64,000 bases of DNA from assembly GCA_031419455.1 (NCBI GenBank), contig JANOKS010000100.1, forward strand, positions 6,037 through 70,036, in the 5' to 3' direction. The position numbers and the translations under genes were made by a program. This DNA is from UBA7672 sp031419455. Its GTDB lineage: Bacteria > Pseudomonadota > Alphaproteobacteria > Caulobacterales > Hyphomonadaceae. This document shows positions 7,857 to 15,394 of the stretch, in pieces (position 1 is the stretch's first letter; every line of letters begins with the position of its first letter). A model generated the notes under the pieces. That model worked only from the letters and a program-made list of their open reading frames with translations. It was not told the DNA's origin and did not search any database.

Positions 7857-8984
7857 ATGAGCGATTCACCAGCCAGCACGCACGATGCAGGCGCGCCCTC
7901 GCGTGGGGCGGAGCGTTTCCTGCTGCTTGATGGGCTGCGGGGGATCGCGGCGTTTGCGGTGATCCTGGATCATGCGCCCGGCGGATCGCTGGGGGAGCTG
8001 ATCCCCGGGCGGTATCTCGCCGTCGATTTCTTTTTTGTACTGAGCGGTTTCGTACTGGCGCATGCGTATGGGCGCGGGCTGGACGCGGGTGGATCCGCGT
8101 TCGCGTTCATGAAGGCGCGGGTGATCCGGCTTTATCCGATGTACCTGCTGGGGCTGGCGATTGCGCTGTCGCTGGCTGTGCTGGGCGCGGTGCGCGGATG
8201 GGTCGGGCCGGGTTGGGGCGATGTTCTGACGGTGGCGGCGTTCGGGTTGGTGTTCCTGCCGGCGCCGCAGACGGCGACGTTCGGCAATGGCGAGCTTTAT
8301 CCGGCCAATGCGCCGGCGTGGTCGCTGTTCTTCGAGCTGGTTGCGAACGTGGTTTATGCGCTGATTGCGCGGATGCTGTCGTGGCGGGTGCTTTTGGCGA
8401 TCCTCGGTGTGGGCGCCCTGGCGGTGGTGTTTACCATGGCGCGGCATGGCGAGGTGCGCGGGCCGGGCTGGATGTGGGCGCATCTCGATGCGGGGCTGGC
8501 GCGCGTGATGTTCGACTTCTTCGCGGGTGTGGCGATCTATCGCCTGAGAGAGACTGTGAAGCTGCCAGCCTTGCCGTGGTGGGCGGCGATTGCGGTGTTC
8601 GTGGCTGTGATTGCAGCGGCGCCTCAGGGTCCGTGGCGCGTGATTTACGACATTGCGGCGGCGCTGGTGCTGATGCCGGCGCTGGTCGCGCTGGCGAGCG
8701 AGAGCGTGGTGCGGGGCGCGGTTGCGAAGGCGTGCGCCGTATCCGGACTTCTGTCCTACGGCGTCTACGTCCTGCACGTTCCGCTACTGGGCGTGATCGG
8801 CACGGCGGCTGCGGTGACGGGCGTGCAGTTGGGCGAGGGGCCGGTGCTCGCGCTTGCTGTCGCTGTGGCGGCGGCGATTGCGGCGTGGCTGGCCAACAGC
8901 CTCTATGACAGGCCGGTGCGGCGTTGGCTCTCGGCGCGAGCCACAAGCGCCAAGCCGCTCGCAGCTGTGCAGGAACGCGGTTAA
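7857..8984 (+). CDS. Acyltransferase family 3 (OafA/YrhL-like) membrane protein
   Basis: A 375-residue multi-pass membrane O-acyltransferase. The opening FLLLDGLRGIAA (21-32) and His39, then VDFFFVLSGFVLAHAYG, are the signature of acyltransferase family 3. About ten hydrophobic helices follow. Such proteins transfer acyl groups (often acetyl) across the inner membrane onto surface polysaccharide, lipid or peptidoglycan sugars. The start is ATG 7857; an earlier in-frame ATG at 7827 lies next to repeat B. It is the first gene of a four-gene glycan cassette on the plus strand, so an exopolysaccharide or O-antigen substrate is likely but not shown. Confidence 0.88.
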   Translation: MSDSPASTHDAGAPSRGAERFLLLDGLRGIAAFAVILDHAPGGSLGELIPGRYLAVDFFFVLSGFVLAHAYGRGLDAGGSAFAFMKARVIRLYPMYLLGLAIALSLAVLGAVRGWVGPGWGDVLTVAAFGLVFLPAPQTATFGNGELYPANAPAWSLFFELVANVVYALIARMLSWRVLLAILGVGALAVVFTMARHGEVRGPGWMWAHLDAGLARVMFDFFAGVAIYRLRETVKLPALPWWAAIAVFVAVIAAAPQGPWRVIYDIAAALVLMPALVALASESVVRGAVAKACAVSGLLSYGVYVLHVPLLGVIGTAAAVTGVQLGEGPVLALAVAVAAAIAAWLANSLYDRPVRRWLSARATSAKPLAAVQERG

Positions 8985-9088
8985 CGGCGCAGCGGCGCAA
9001 TGGCATGGCGCTTGCTCGCGTCGAGGTAAACGGGTTCCGGTCCGCACCCGTCCCGGCGGATCAGGCCGGCGGATCAGGTAAGCGCGTC

Positions 9089-9889
9089 GTGAAAAAAGCT
9101 CTGAGCAGCGTCGCCCACGCGGTCGGTATCGACCGCAAGCGGTTCGCATCCGCGCGGATGTGCTGCGAGCGGCATGTGCTGGCGCGAGTCGGGCGCGCGC
9201 GCCGTCGCTATATCGGACGCATCCTCTGTTATCACACGGTCGGCCAGGAAGAGTGGGGGACGAACGACGTCACGCCCGCCCAGCTGCGCCGCCATATCGA
9301 GCTGGCGCTGAATGCTGGCTATCGCTTCGTGCCGGCCTCAGAGATCGCGCGCACGGGTGGAGGGCCGAAGGATCTCGCCATCACGTTCGATGACGGCCTC
9401 AAGAGCGTCGCGACGAACGCTGCGCCGATCATGAAGGACTACAATCTTCCGTGGACGTTCTTTCCGGTCTCGGAGTGGACCGAGGGCAATGTCGCGTGGG
9501 CCAATCCGCTGGTGATGGGCTGGCGGGATGTTGAGGCGCTGCTGGCGGCGGGGGCCGAGATGGGCAGCCATTCGGCGACGCATCCGGACTTTGGCCAGAT
9601 CGGCGAACAGCAGATGCTGGATGAGCTGGCCGGCTCGCGCGACATGTTTGAACGCAGGCTTGGCCATGCGCCGAATACGTTCGCGATCCCGCTGGGCCAG
9701 TCCGCGAACTGGAAGGCCGAGGCGATGAAGGCAGCGAACGACGCAGGCTACAATGTGATCTACGCGCAGGCGGAGGCGACGCGGCCCGCGGGCACGGTTG
9801 CGCGCACATTCGTGACGAAGTTCGACGGGGACCGGATCTTCAAGGCGCTGCTGAAAGGCAAGTTTGATCGCTGGGAGGAGTGGGTGTGA
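9089..9889 (+). CDS. Polysaccharide deacetylase family protein
   Basis: About 266 residues. A carbohydrate esterase 4-type (NodB) domain is marked by TFDDG (99-103) and the metal-binding His-x3-His at 161-165 (GSHSATHP). The start chosen is GTG 9089, with AGGTAAG six bases upstream and a plausible N-terminus (MKKALSSVAHAV). An ATG at 9005 in the same frame would add 28 residues. No signal peptide is evident, so it may act in the cytoplasm or be tethered. The stop overlaps the GTG of the next glycosyltransferase by 4 bp. It probably removes N- or O-acetyl groups from the glycan made by the neighbouring enzymes. Confidence 0.85.
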   Translation: MKKALSSVAHAVGIDRKRFASARMCCERHVLARVGRARRRYIGRILCYHTVGQEEWGTNDVTPAQLRRHIELALNAGYRFVPASEIARTGGGPKDLAITFDDGLKSVATNAAPIMKDYNLPWTFFPVSEWTEGNVAWANPLVMGWRDVEALLAAGAEMGSHSATHPDFGQIGEQQMLDELAGSRDMFERRLGHAPNTFAIPLGQSANWKAEAMKAANDAGYNVIYAQAEATRPAGTVARTFVTKFDGDRIFKALLKGKFDRWEEWV

Positions 9890-10854
9890 GCATCGCGCCA
9901 GCCACCACGCTTGTGTCGGTGATCGTGCCGACGCGCGACCGGCCTGCGCTGCTGCGCGAAGCGCTCGCGAGCATTCGCGCGATCGAGACAAAGACGCTGA
10001 AGTTCGAGATTCTTGTCGGCGACAACGGAATGGATCCTGCGAACAAGCTTGCGGCCCTGGACTTCGGCGCGATCTACATGACGGTTCCAAAGGCGGGCGC
10101 GGGCGCGGCTCGCAATGCCGGGCTGAAGATAGCCAAGGGCGAATTCATCGCCTTCCTCGACGATGATGATGTGTGGTTGCCCGCGAACATTGCGAGCCAG
10201 CTCGAGATGTTGCGCGAGAAGCCGGAGCTGGAGGCGGTGTTCGGGCAGGTGATCTCCACCGACCAGTCGCTTGCGCCGCAGACTGATCCGTGGCCGGAAA
10301 ATCCGGGGAGCGGGGACGCGCTCGTGAAGGCGATGCTGTCATCCTACTATCCGCAGCTCGGGGCGACGGTGGTGCGTGCAAGCGTTGCGCGCGAGGTCGG
10401 ACTGTTCGACGAGACGCTGCTGGGCGATCAGGACTGGGATTGGCAGTTGCGCATCGCGCGGCGGCGCAAGGTGGGCTTCACGCCGACGCCTGGCGTGCTG
10501 TTCCGCCAGCGCGCGCCGGGCTCGTTCGACAAGCTGCGGATGCGGCGGTTGGGGTTCGCGCGGAAAGTGTTTCTGCGCCATGCGCTGCCGGAGTGGCGCG
10601 TCTTCGGCAATCCGGGGGCGCTGGCGGCGAGTTACTCGCAGACGCTGCGCCAGTACTTCGACTACTTCGTGGACGCTGCGGTGAGCAGAGCCGGCCAGGG
10701 CGAGCGTGCGGAGGCGCGTCGCGCGCTGGCGGGGGCGTTCCGCGTGTTTCCGGCGCGCACGGTCTATCACGTGCTGATGCGGCGAAGGATGCGGATGGCG
10801 ACGGTGCAGATGTTCCTGCCGCTCGGCGGGAAGTCGCGGGTGGGGGCGATCTGA
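9886..10854 (+). CDS. Glycosyltransferase family 2
   Basis: About 322 residues with a GT-A fold. It opens with LVSVIVPTRDRPALL (9-23), has VGDNG near 44-48, and an acidic cluster FLDDDDVW (90-97) holding the DxD-type nucleotide-sugar and metal site. GDQDWDWQLRI matches the second conserved acidic region. The start is GTG 9886, with GGAGGAG five bases upstream, overlapping the deacetylase stop (GTGA). The enzyme would move a sugar from a nucleotide donor to an unknown acceptor. The tight overlaps make a cassette with the deacetylase and the next GT8 gene. Confidence 0.9.
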   Translation: MSIAPATTLVSVIVPTRDRPALLREALASIRAIETKTLKFEILVGDNGMDPANKLAALDFGAIYMTVPKAGAGAARNAGLKIAKGEFIAFLDDDDVWLPANIASQLEMLREKPELEAVFGQVISTDQSLAPQTDPWPENPGSGDALVKAMLSSYYPQLGATVVRASVAREVGLFDETLLGDQDWDWQLRIARRRKVGFTPTPGVLFRQRAPGSFDKLRMRRLGFARKVFLRHALPEWRVFGNPGALAASYSQTLRQYFDYFVDAAVSRAGQGERAEARRALAGAFRVFPARTVYHVLMRRRMRMATVQMFLPLGGKSRVGAI

Positions 10855-10855
10855 G

Positions 10856-11743
10856 ATGGGCGAGCGCATCGATGTCGCTTTCGGGTTTGATGGCCGCTAT
10901 GTGCCGCACGCGGCCAATGTGATGGCGTCCATCGTGCGTCATGCGCCGGGAGCGAAGCTGCGCTTCATCGTGCTTGTGGCCGATGTGGCGGACGAACAGA
11001 AGCGGCGCATGGAACAGGCGGCGCAAGGATCGGAGTTCGTCTGGATCGATGTGGGCGACGATGACCTGCCGGGCTATGCGACGCGAGGGCATCTCAATCG
11101 CACTGTGCTGTTCCGCCTGGGGCTGGAAAAGCTCGCGCCGGCGGACTGCAGACGCATTCTCTACATCGACGCGGACGTGATCGTGGTGGGAGACATACGC
11201 GAGATGTGGGCGGCGGACCTGGGGCCGCATGCGATCGCCGCGGTGACCGACTGTTACCAGGACGCAGACGCTTTCGCGGAGATGTGGGGTCTGCCGAAGG
11301 GCGGACGGTATTTCAATGCCGGCGTCCAGGTCATCGATATCGAAAAGGTGCGGGCGACAAGGCTGTTCTCAAAGGCCCTCGCATTCGTGGTAGAGCATGA
11401 CGCAAGGCTGCTGTTCGGGGACCAGGATGCATTGAACTACGTGTTCTGGAAGGATGCGGCCGTGCTGGAGCCGACGTGGAATGTGCAGCGCTTCCTGAAG
11501 CCGCATGAAATCGCCGCCGAGACGGCGCCGGACCGGCGATGGGGCCACAAGCGGCCGCGGCTGATCCACTATATCGGCATGGAGAAGCCGTGGATGCGCA
11601 ATGTCTGGCATCCATGGGCGTGGGCGTACTGGGAGAACCTCAAGCGGACATCATTCGCGCGCGAAGTGGCGCGGGCCTATCGCATGGACTTCGCGCAGAT
11701 GATGCGGCTGAGGCTGCGGTGGATGCTGCGCCGGCCTGCCTGA
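10856..11743 (+). CDS. Glycosyltransferase family 8
   Basis: A 295-residue retaining glycosyltransferase. The GT8 landmarks are IDVAFGFDGRYVPHAANVMASI at the N-terminus (close to the family opening), the DxD metal motif in ILYIDADV (Asp105, Asp107), FNAGVQVIDIE, a DQDALNYVF segment and a late LIHYIGMEKPW with a conserved His. LPS galactosyl- and glucosyltransferases of the WaaJ/RfaJ type belong here. It starts one base after the GT2 stop. It is the last gene of the glycan cassette; an imperfect spacer of about 22 bp separates it from the convergent VOC gene. Confidence 0.9.
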   Translation: MGERIDVAFGFDGRYVPHAANVMASIVRHAPGAKLRFIVLVADVADEQKRRMEQAAQGSEFVWIDVGDDDLPGYATRGHLNRTVLFRLGLEKLAPADCRRILYIDADVIVVGDIREMWAADLGPHAIAAVTDCYQDADAFAEMWGLPKGGRYFNAGVQVIDIEKVRATRLFSKALAFVVEHDARLLFGDQDALNYVFWKDAAVLEPTWNVQRFLKPHEIAAETAPDRRWGHKRPRLIHYIGMEKPWMRNVWHPWAWAYWENLKRTSFAREVARAYRMDFAQMMRLRLRWMLRRPA

Positions 11744-11765
11744 GCAGCAACCTATCGCATGCCGG

Positions 11766-12150
11766 TTAGCGTTTCACGTCCGTTGTCTGGTAGAACGAGA
11801 AAAGATGGCCGTCAGGATCGCCGAGGTCGGCGGACCAGCCGCCGGGCGCGTGACTGACGGGCGTGACGATCGTCGCGCCCTTTTTTTGCGAGCCCCTCCA
11901 CGATGCCATCGATGCCGCCGTCGGGCAGGTTGTAGACGACGGTGGGGCTCTGGCCGGATTTCATTTCCGTGTTCCTGAAGAAGATGAGATCGACGACGCC
12001 ATTCGTGGGGGCGGTCAGCCAGTCACTGCCCGAGCCGTCATCGCCCATGCGCATGACGTTGAGGCCGAGCACGTCGCGATAGAAGGCTTCGGCGCGGCCG
12101 ATGTCGGCGACATAGTAGACGATGGCGCCAATCCTGATGTTTGCGAGCAT
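11766..12150 (-). pseudogene. VOC (glyoxalase/bleomycin-resistance) family protein, frameshifted
   Basis: The reading frame from ATG 12150 encodes a beta-alpha-beta VOC half (MLANIRIGAIVYYVADIGRA onward) up to a Gly-Leu-Ala-Lys-Lys-Gly segment. It then runs into a run of seven A (minus strand; T7 at 11881-11887) and goes out of frame, ending at 11812. Removing one A restores the family C-terminus: GATIVTPVSHAPGGW, SADLGDPDGHLFSFYQ and a TAA at 11766. A one-base homopolymer expansion is either a sequencing error or a true lesion. The intact protein would be about 127 residues. It lies 17 bp downstream of the sigma-like gene, in the same direction. Confidence 0.85.
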
Positions 12151-12167
12151 GGGGATCTCCTGTTCCG

Positions 12168-12803
12168 TTACCCGCCTGTCTGTTGCCGTGGACGCGGGAT
12201 TTGTGAGCGGCGCAGCACAAAAAGATGTCCGTCGGGATCGTGGCTTGCGAGGAAGGCGTTCTCGCGGCGTGCGGGGGCGAGGAGCGCGCGGCGGATGCGG
12301 CCGAAGGCGAGCGGGCCTGCCGGGTCCGCACTGGGCGCGGTCGCGTTATCGAGGGCGCGCTTGAGCTGGAAGATGCGCTGACGGAGGGCGGCATCGGATA
12401 GGTTCAGCAGCCAGCCGATCTCCTGGCGGGTATGGCCGGAGAGGGCGAGCAGGGCGGTGAGGCGGAGGCTGGTGGAGAGGGTGGGGAGCGTTGCGGCAGC
12501 CCCCTCCGTCTCGCCGCGAAGAAGCGGCGAGCCACATCCCCCACGCTGCGCGTGAGGGAGGACTTCTTCCCTCCATGCGTTTTCACGGCGCTTGCGGCGG
12601 GCGCTGGTGCGGGCGTCGAAGGCGGCGCGGTTGCGGATGACGCCGGAGATCCAGCGGCGTGTCTCGGGCGAGGCGAGGTCGGTGCGGCCGGATTCAAGCG
12701 CCGCCAGCAGAGCGGATTGCAGGAGGTCGTCCGCCTCGTCCGGTCGGCGCGCGAGGCGGCGGGCCTGAGCGTGGAGGTCTGCGAAGGCGCGGGAGCCGGG
12801 CAT
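12168..12803 (-). CDS. ECF-like RNA polymerase sigma factor with repeat-encoded linker
   Basis: A 211-residue protein. Residues 18-38 (RRPDEADDLLQSALLAALE) match sigma region 2 helix 2, and 122-150 (GHTRQEIGWLLNLSDAALRQ) match the region 4 helix-turn-helix. Residues about 78-103 are encoded by half of an intergenic repeat (family B, 12495-12573), inserted in frame between the two regions and lengthening the linker. The C-terminal extension contains HDPDGHLF, a phrase also found in the VOC protein next door, so the end may derive from an old neighbour fusion. Whether it still works as a sigma factor is open. No anti-sigma gene is adjacent. Confidence 0.7.
   Translation of the reverse strand: MPGSRAFADLHAQARRLARRPDEADDLLQSALLAALESGRTDLASPETRRWISGVIRNRAAFDARTSARRKRRENAWREEVLPHAQRGGCGSPLLRGETEGAAATLPTLSTSLRLTALLALSGHTRQEIGWLLNLSDAALRQRIFQLKRALDNATAPSADPAGPLAFGRIRRALLAPARRENAFLASHDPDGHLFVLRRSQIPRPRQQTGG
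12495..12573. repeat. Family B repeat, half copy, inside a coding region
   Basis: GGCAGCCCCCTCCGTCTCGC and the following GAGGGAGGACTTCTTC match the left half of the 7663-7812 element. It lies entirely in the sigma-like gene and keeps its frame. Confidence 0.8.
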
Positions 12804-12895
12804 GAGCGGACGCTAGCGCGACCGGGCGATTGCGGGAATGGGGCGAGGCGCGCCCTCTGTTTGATCCGATACGCATTCGGGGCTATATCCCGCTC

Positions 12896-13216
12896 ATGGC
12901 TAACGCCCCCGCATACAAGCCGGTGATCGGCGCCCTGCTGAAAGGCTACAAGGCGACGCTTTCGCCGGCGTTTGTCGCGCTTGGCGTGCGGTGCCGGCAT
13001 GAGCCGTCGTGCTCGGAGTATTGCGCGGAATGCGTTAGCCGGCATGGCGTGTGGGCGGGGGCGTGGATGGGGCTGGCGCGGTTTGCGCGTTGCCGGCCCG
13101 GAGGATCGCACGGGTGGGACCCGGCGCCGACTCTCACTACCACCGGCGCGCGGTGGTTCACCCCCTGGCGCTATGGCGTCTGGAGCGTGGACCGGTCCGA
13201 ACCGGCGCGCCCTTAA
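12896..13216 (+). CDS. yidD: Membrane protein insertion efficiency factor YidD
   Basis: About 106 residues. YidD landmarks are clear: YKATLSPAF near the N-terminus, the cysteine pair region CRHEPSCSEYCAECVSRHG, then a basic RFARCRPGGSHGWDPAP segment. It is a small peripheral inner-membrane protein that assists YidC-dependent insertion. ATG 12896 is chosen because it directly precedes the conserved part; an earlier in-frame ATG at 12830 adds residues unlike the family. It is not linked to rpmH-rnpA-yidC here, and starts 92 bp from the divergent sigma-like gene. Confidence 0.92.
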   Translation: MANAPAYKPVIGALLKGYKATLSPAFVALGVRCRHEPSCSEYCAECVSRHGVWAGAWMGLARFARCRPGGSHGWDPAPTLTTTGARWFTPWRYGVWSVDRSEPARP

Positions 13217-13270
13217 AGTTCTGGACCCAGCTAAAAAATTGAAACTGCGGAGTTCGCGAGCCCTCCAGCG

Positions 13271-13378
13271 CTTGTCATCCCGGAAGCGCGAAGCGCTATC
13301 CGGGACCCATTTCGCGGCTAGTCCGGACCGATGAATGGGTCCCGGCTCTCCGCTTCGCTTTGGCCGGGATGACAAGCG
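13271..13378. repeat. Inverted-repeat element, family C, copy 1
   Basis: The arms CTTGTCATCCCGGAAGCG (from 13271) and GCCGGGATGACAAGCG (to 13378) enclose CGCTATCCGGGACCCAT and its mirror ATGGGTCCCGGCTCTCCG. Copy 2 is at 37845-37965. It occupies the centre of the yidD-thrS gap. The rest of that gap (13217-13270, 13379-13456) shows nothing definite. Confidence 0.75.
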
Positions 13379-13456
13379 TGAAGGGATCGACGGCGGCGGG
13401 TTCAAACCCGCGCCAAACTCGCCTACACCTCCGCCGACACGACGAAAGACGAGACA

Positions 13457-15394
13457 ATGATCAACGTATCCTTCCCCGATGGCTCGGTGCGCGAATACCC
13501 GGATGGGTCGACGCCGGTGGCGATTGCGGAGGCCATATCCAAGTCGCTGGCCAAAAGGTCGGTGATCGCCAAGGTGAATGGTGAGCTGTTCGACATGAAG
13601 CGGCCGCTGCCGGGCGATGTGAAGCTCGAGCTGCTGGACATCAATGCGAAGGAGTCGCTGGAGCTGTTGCGCCACGACGCCAGCCACGTGATGGCGCAGG
13701 CGGTGCAGGAGCTGTTCCCCGGCACGCAGGTGACGATCGGGCCGGTGGTGGAGGACGGGTTCTACTACGACTTTGCGCGCAAGGAGCCGTTCTCGACGGA
13801 GGACTTCGCCAAGATCGAAGCGAAGATGAAGGAGATCGTCGATCGCGACCTGCCGATCAATCGCGAGGTCTGGTCGAAGGACAGCGCGATCGCGCACTTC
13901 AGGAACATCGGCGAAGACTACAAGGCGCAGATCATCGACGACATCATTCCGCCCGGCGAAGCCATCACGCTCTATTCTCATGGAGAAGAGTGGAGCGATC
14001 TGTGTCGCGGGCCGCACCTGCCGTCGACGGGCAAGCTGCCGAAGGCGTTCAAGCTGATGAAGATCGCGGGCGCATACTGGCGCGGCGATCATCGCAACGA
14101 GATGCTGCAGCGGATGTACGGTACGGCGTGGGCGAACGAGAAGGATCTCGCCGCTCACCTGATGCGCCTCGAGGAAGCGGAGAAGCGCGATCACCGGAAG
14201 CTCGGCCGCGAGCTCGACCTCTTCCACATGCAGGAAGAGGGCAAGGGGATGGTGTTCTGGCATCCCAAGGGCCTCACGCTGTGGCGGACGGTGGAGAGCT
14301 ATGTGCGCCGCCGCCTTGACGAGGCGGATTACATCGAGGTGCGCACGCCGCAGGTTCTTGACCGCAAGTTCTGGGAACAGTCGGGACACTGGGAGAAGTA
14401 TCGCGACAACATGTTCGTCGCGGAGACTGCGGAAGACGAGGTGCTGTCGTTGAAGCCGATGAACTGCCCGGGCCATGTGCAGATATTCAAGCAGGGTCAG
14501 AAATCCTATCGCGACCTGCCGATGCGGATGGCGGAGTTCGGCGCGTGCCATCGCTATGAGCCGAGCGGGGCGCTGCATGGGTTGATGCGGGTGCGGGCGT
14601 TCACGCAGGACGATGCGCACATCTTCTGCCGCGAGGACCAGATCGAGGACGAGACGGCGCGGTTCATTACACTGGCGAAGTCGATCCATGCGGACTTCGG
14701 GCTGGAGACGGATCACATCAATCTGGCGACGCGGCCGGAGCAGCGTGCCGGCTCGGATGAGTTCTGGGACAAAGCCGAGACGCAGATGCTGTCGGCGGCG
14801 CGGGCGGCCGGCGTCGAACCGATTATCGCCGAGGGCGATGGCGCGTTCTATGCGCCGAAGCTGGACTTCGTGATCAAGGACGCGATCGGGCGCGAATGGA
14901 CGATCGGCACGATCCAGCTGGATTACGTGCTGCCGGATCGTCTCGATGCGGAGTATGTCGGTGAGGATGGGGCCAAGCATCGTCCCGTGATGCTGCACCG
15001 TGCGATCCTTGGCTCGCTGGAGCGCTTCATCGGCGTGCTGATCGAGAACTATGCCGGCGCTTTCCCGATGTGGCTGTCGCCTGTGCAGGTTGTGGTCGCC
15101 TCGATCTCGGAAGGCGCGCACGCCTATGCGGAGGAAGCTGCGGCGGAGCTGCGCAAGGCGGGCTTGCGGGTGACTGTCGATACGCGCGGCGAGAAGATCA
15201 ACTACAAGATCCGGGAGCATTCCATGCAGAAGGTTCCGGTGATTGCCGTGGTCGGCGCGAAGGAAGCCGAAGAGCGCAAGCTGGCGCTGCGCCGCTTCGG
15301 GTCGCAGGCGAACGAGGTCGTGCTTCTGGAGGATGCGAAGGTGTTTCTCGTCGAGGAAGCGCTGCCGCCTGATCTCAAGCGCGCGAAGGCGTGA
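13457..15394 (+). CDS. thrS: Threonyl-tRNA synthetase
   Basis: A 645-residue class II synthetase that charges tRNA-Thr in the cytoplasm. Order of parts: TGS domain (1-62, with IAKVNGELFDMKRPL), an editing domain opening with the HDASHVMAQAVQELFPG metal motif near residue 73, the catalytic core with motif 1 region, MNCPGH (zinc ligand Cys), motif 2 around ACHRYEPSGALHGL, motif 3 with GSLERFIG, and the anticodon-binding domain (VVVASISEGAHAYA onward). Length is normal. Its TGA overlaps the GTG of the following glycosyltransferase (GTGA), a striking coupling of an essential synthetase to a glycan gene. Confidence 0.97.
   Translation: MINVSFPDGSVREYPDGSTPVAIAEAISKSLAKRSVIAKVNGELFDMKRPLPGDVKLELLDINAKESLELLRHDASHVMAQAVQELFPGTQVTIGPVVEDGFYYDFARKEPFSTEDFAKIEAKMKEIVDRDLPINREVWSKDSAIAHFRNIGEDYKAQIIDDIIPPGEAITLYSHGEEWSDLCRGPHLPSTGKLPKAFKLMKIAGAYWRGDHRNEMLQRMYGTAWANEKDLAAHLMRLEEAEKRDHRKLGRELDLFHMQEEGKGMVFWHPKGLTLWRTVESYVRRRLDEADYIEVRTPQVLDRKFWEQSGHWEKYRDNMFVAETAEDEVLSLKPMNCPGHVQIFKQGQKSYRDLPMRMAEFGACHRYEPSGALHGLMRVRAFTQDDAHIFCREDQIEDETARFITLAKSIHADFGLETDHINLATRPEQRAGSDEFWDKAETQMLSAARAAGVEPIIAEGDGAFYAPKLDFVIKDAIGREWTIGTIQLDYVLPDRLDAEYVGEDGAKHRPVMLHRAILGSLERFIGVLIENYAGAFPMWLSPVQVVVASISEGAHAYAEEAAAELRKAGLRVTVDTRGEKINYKIREHSMQKVPVIAVVGAKEAEERKLALRRFGSQANEVVLLEDAKVFLVEEALPPDLKRAKA

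Noticed and set aside
12404..15220. A 938-codon open frame on the minus strand opposite thrS
   Set aside because: It is antisense to a complete, well conserved thrS and reads as low-complexity Arg/His/Leu without any domain. High GC makes long antisense frames common.
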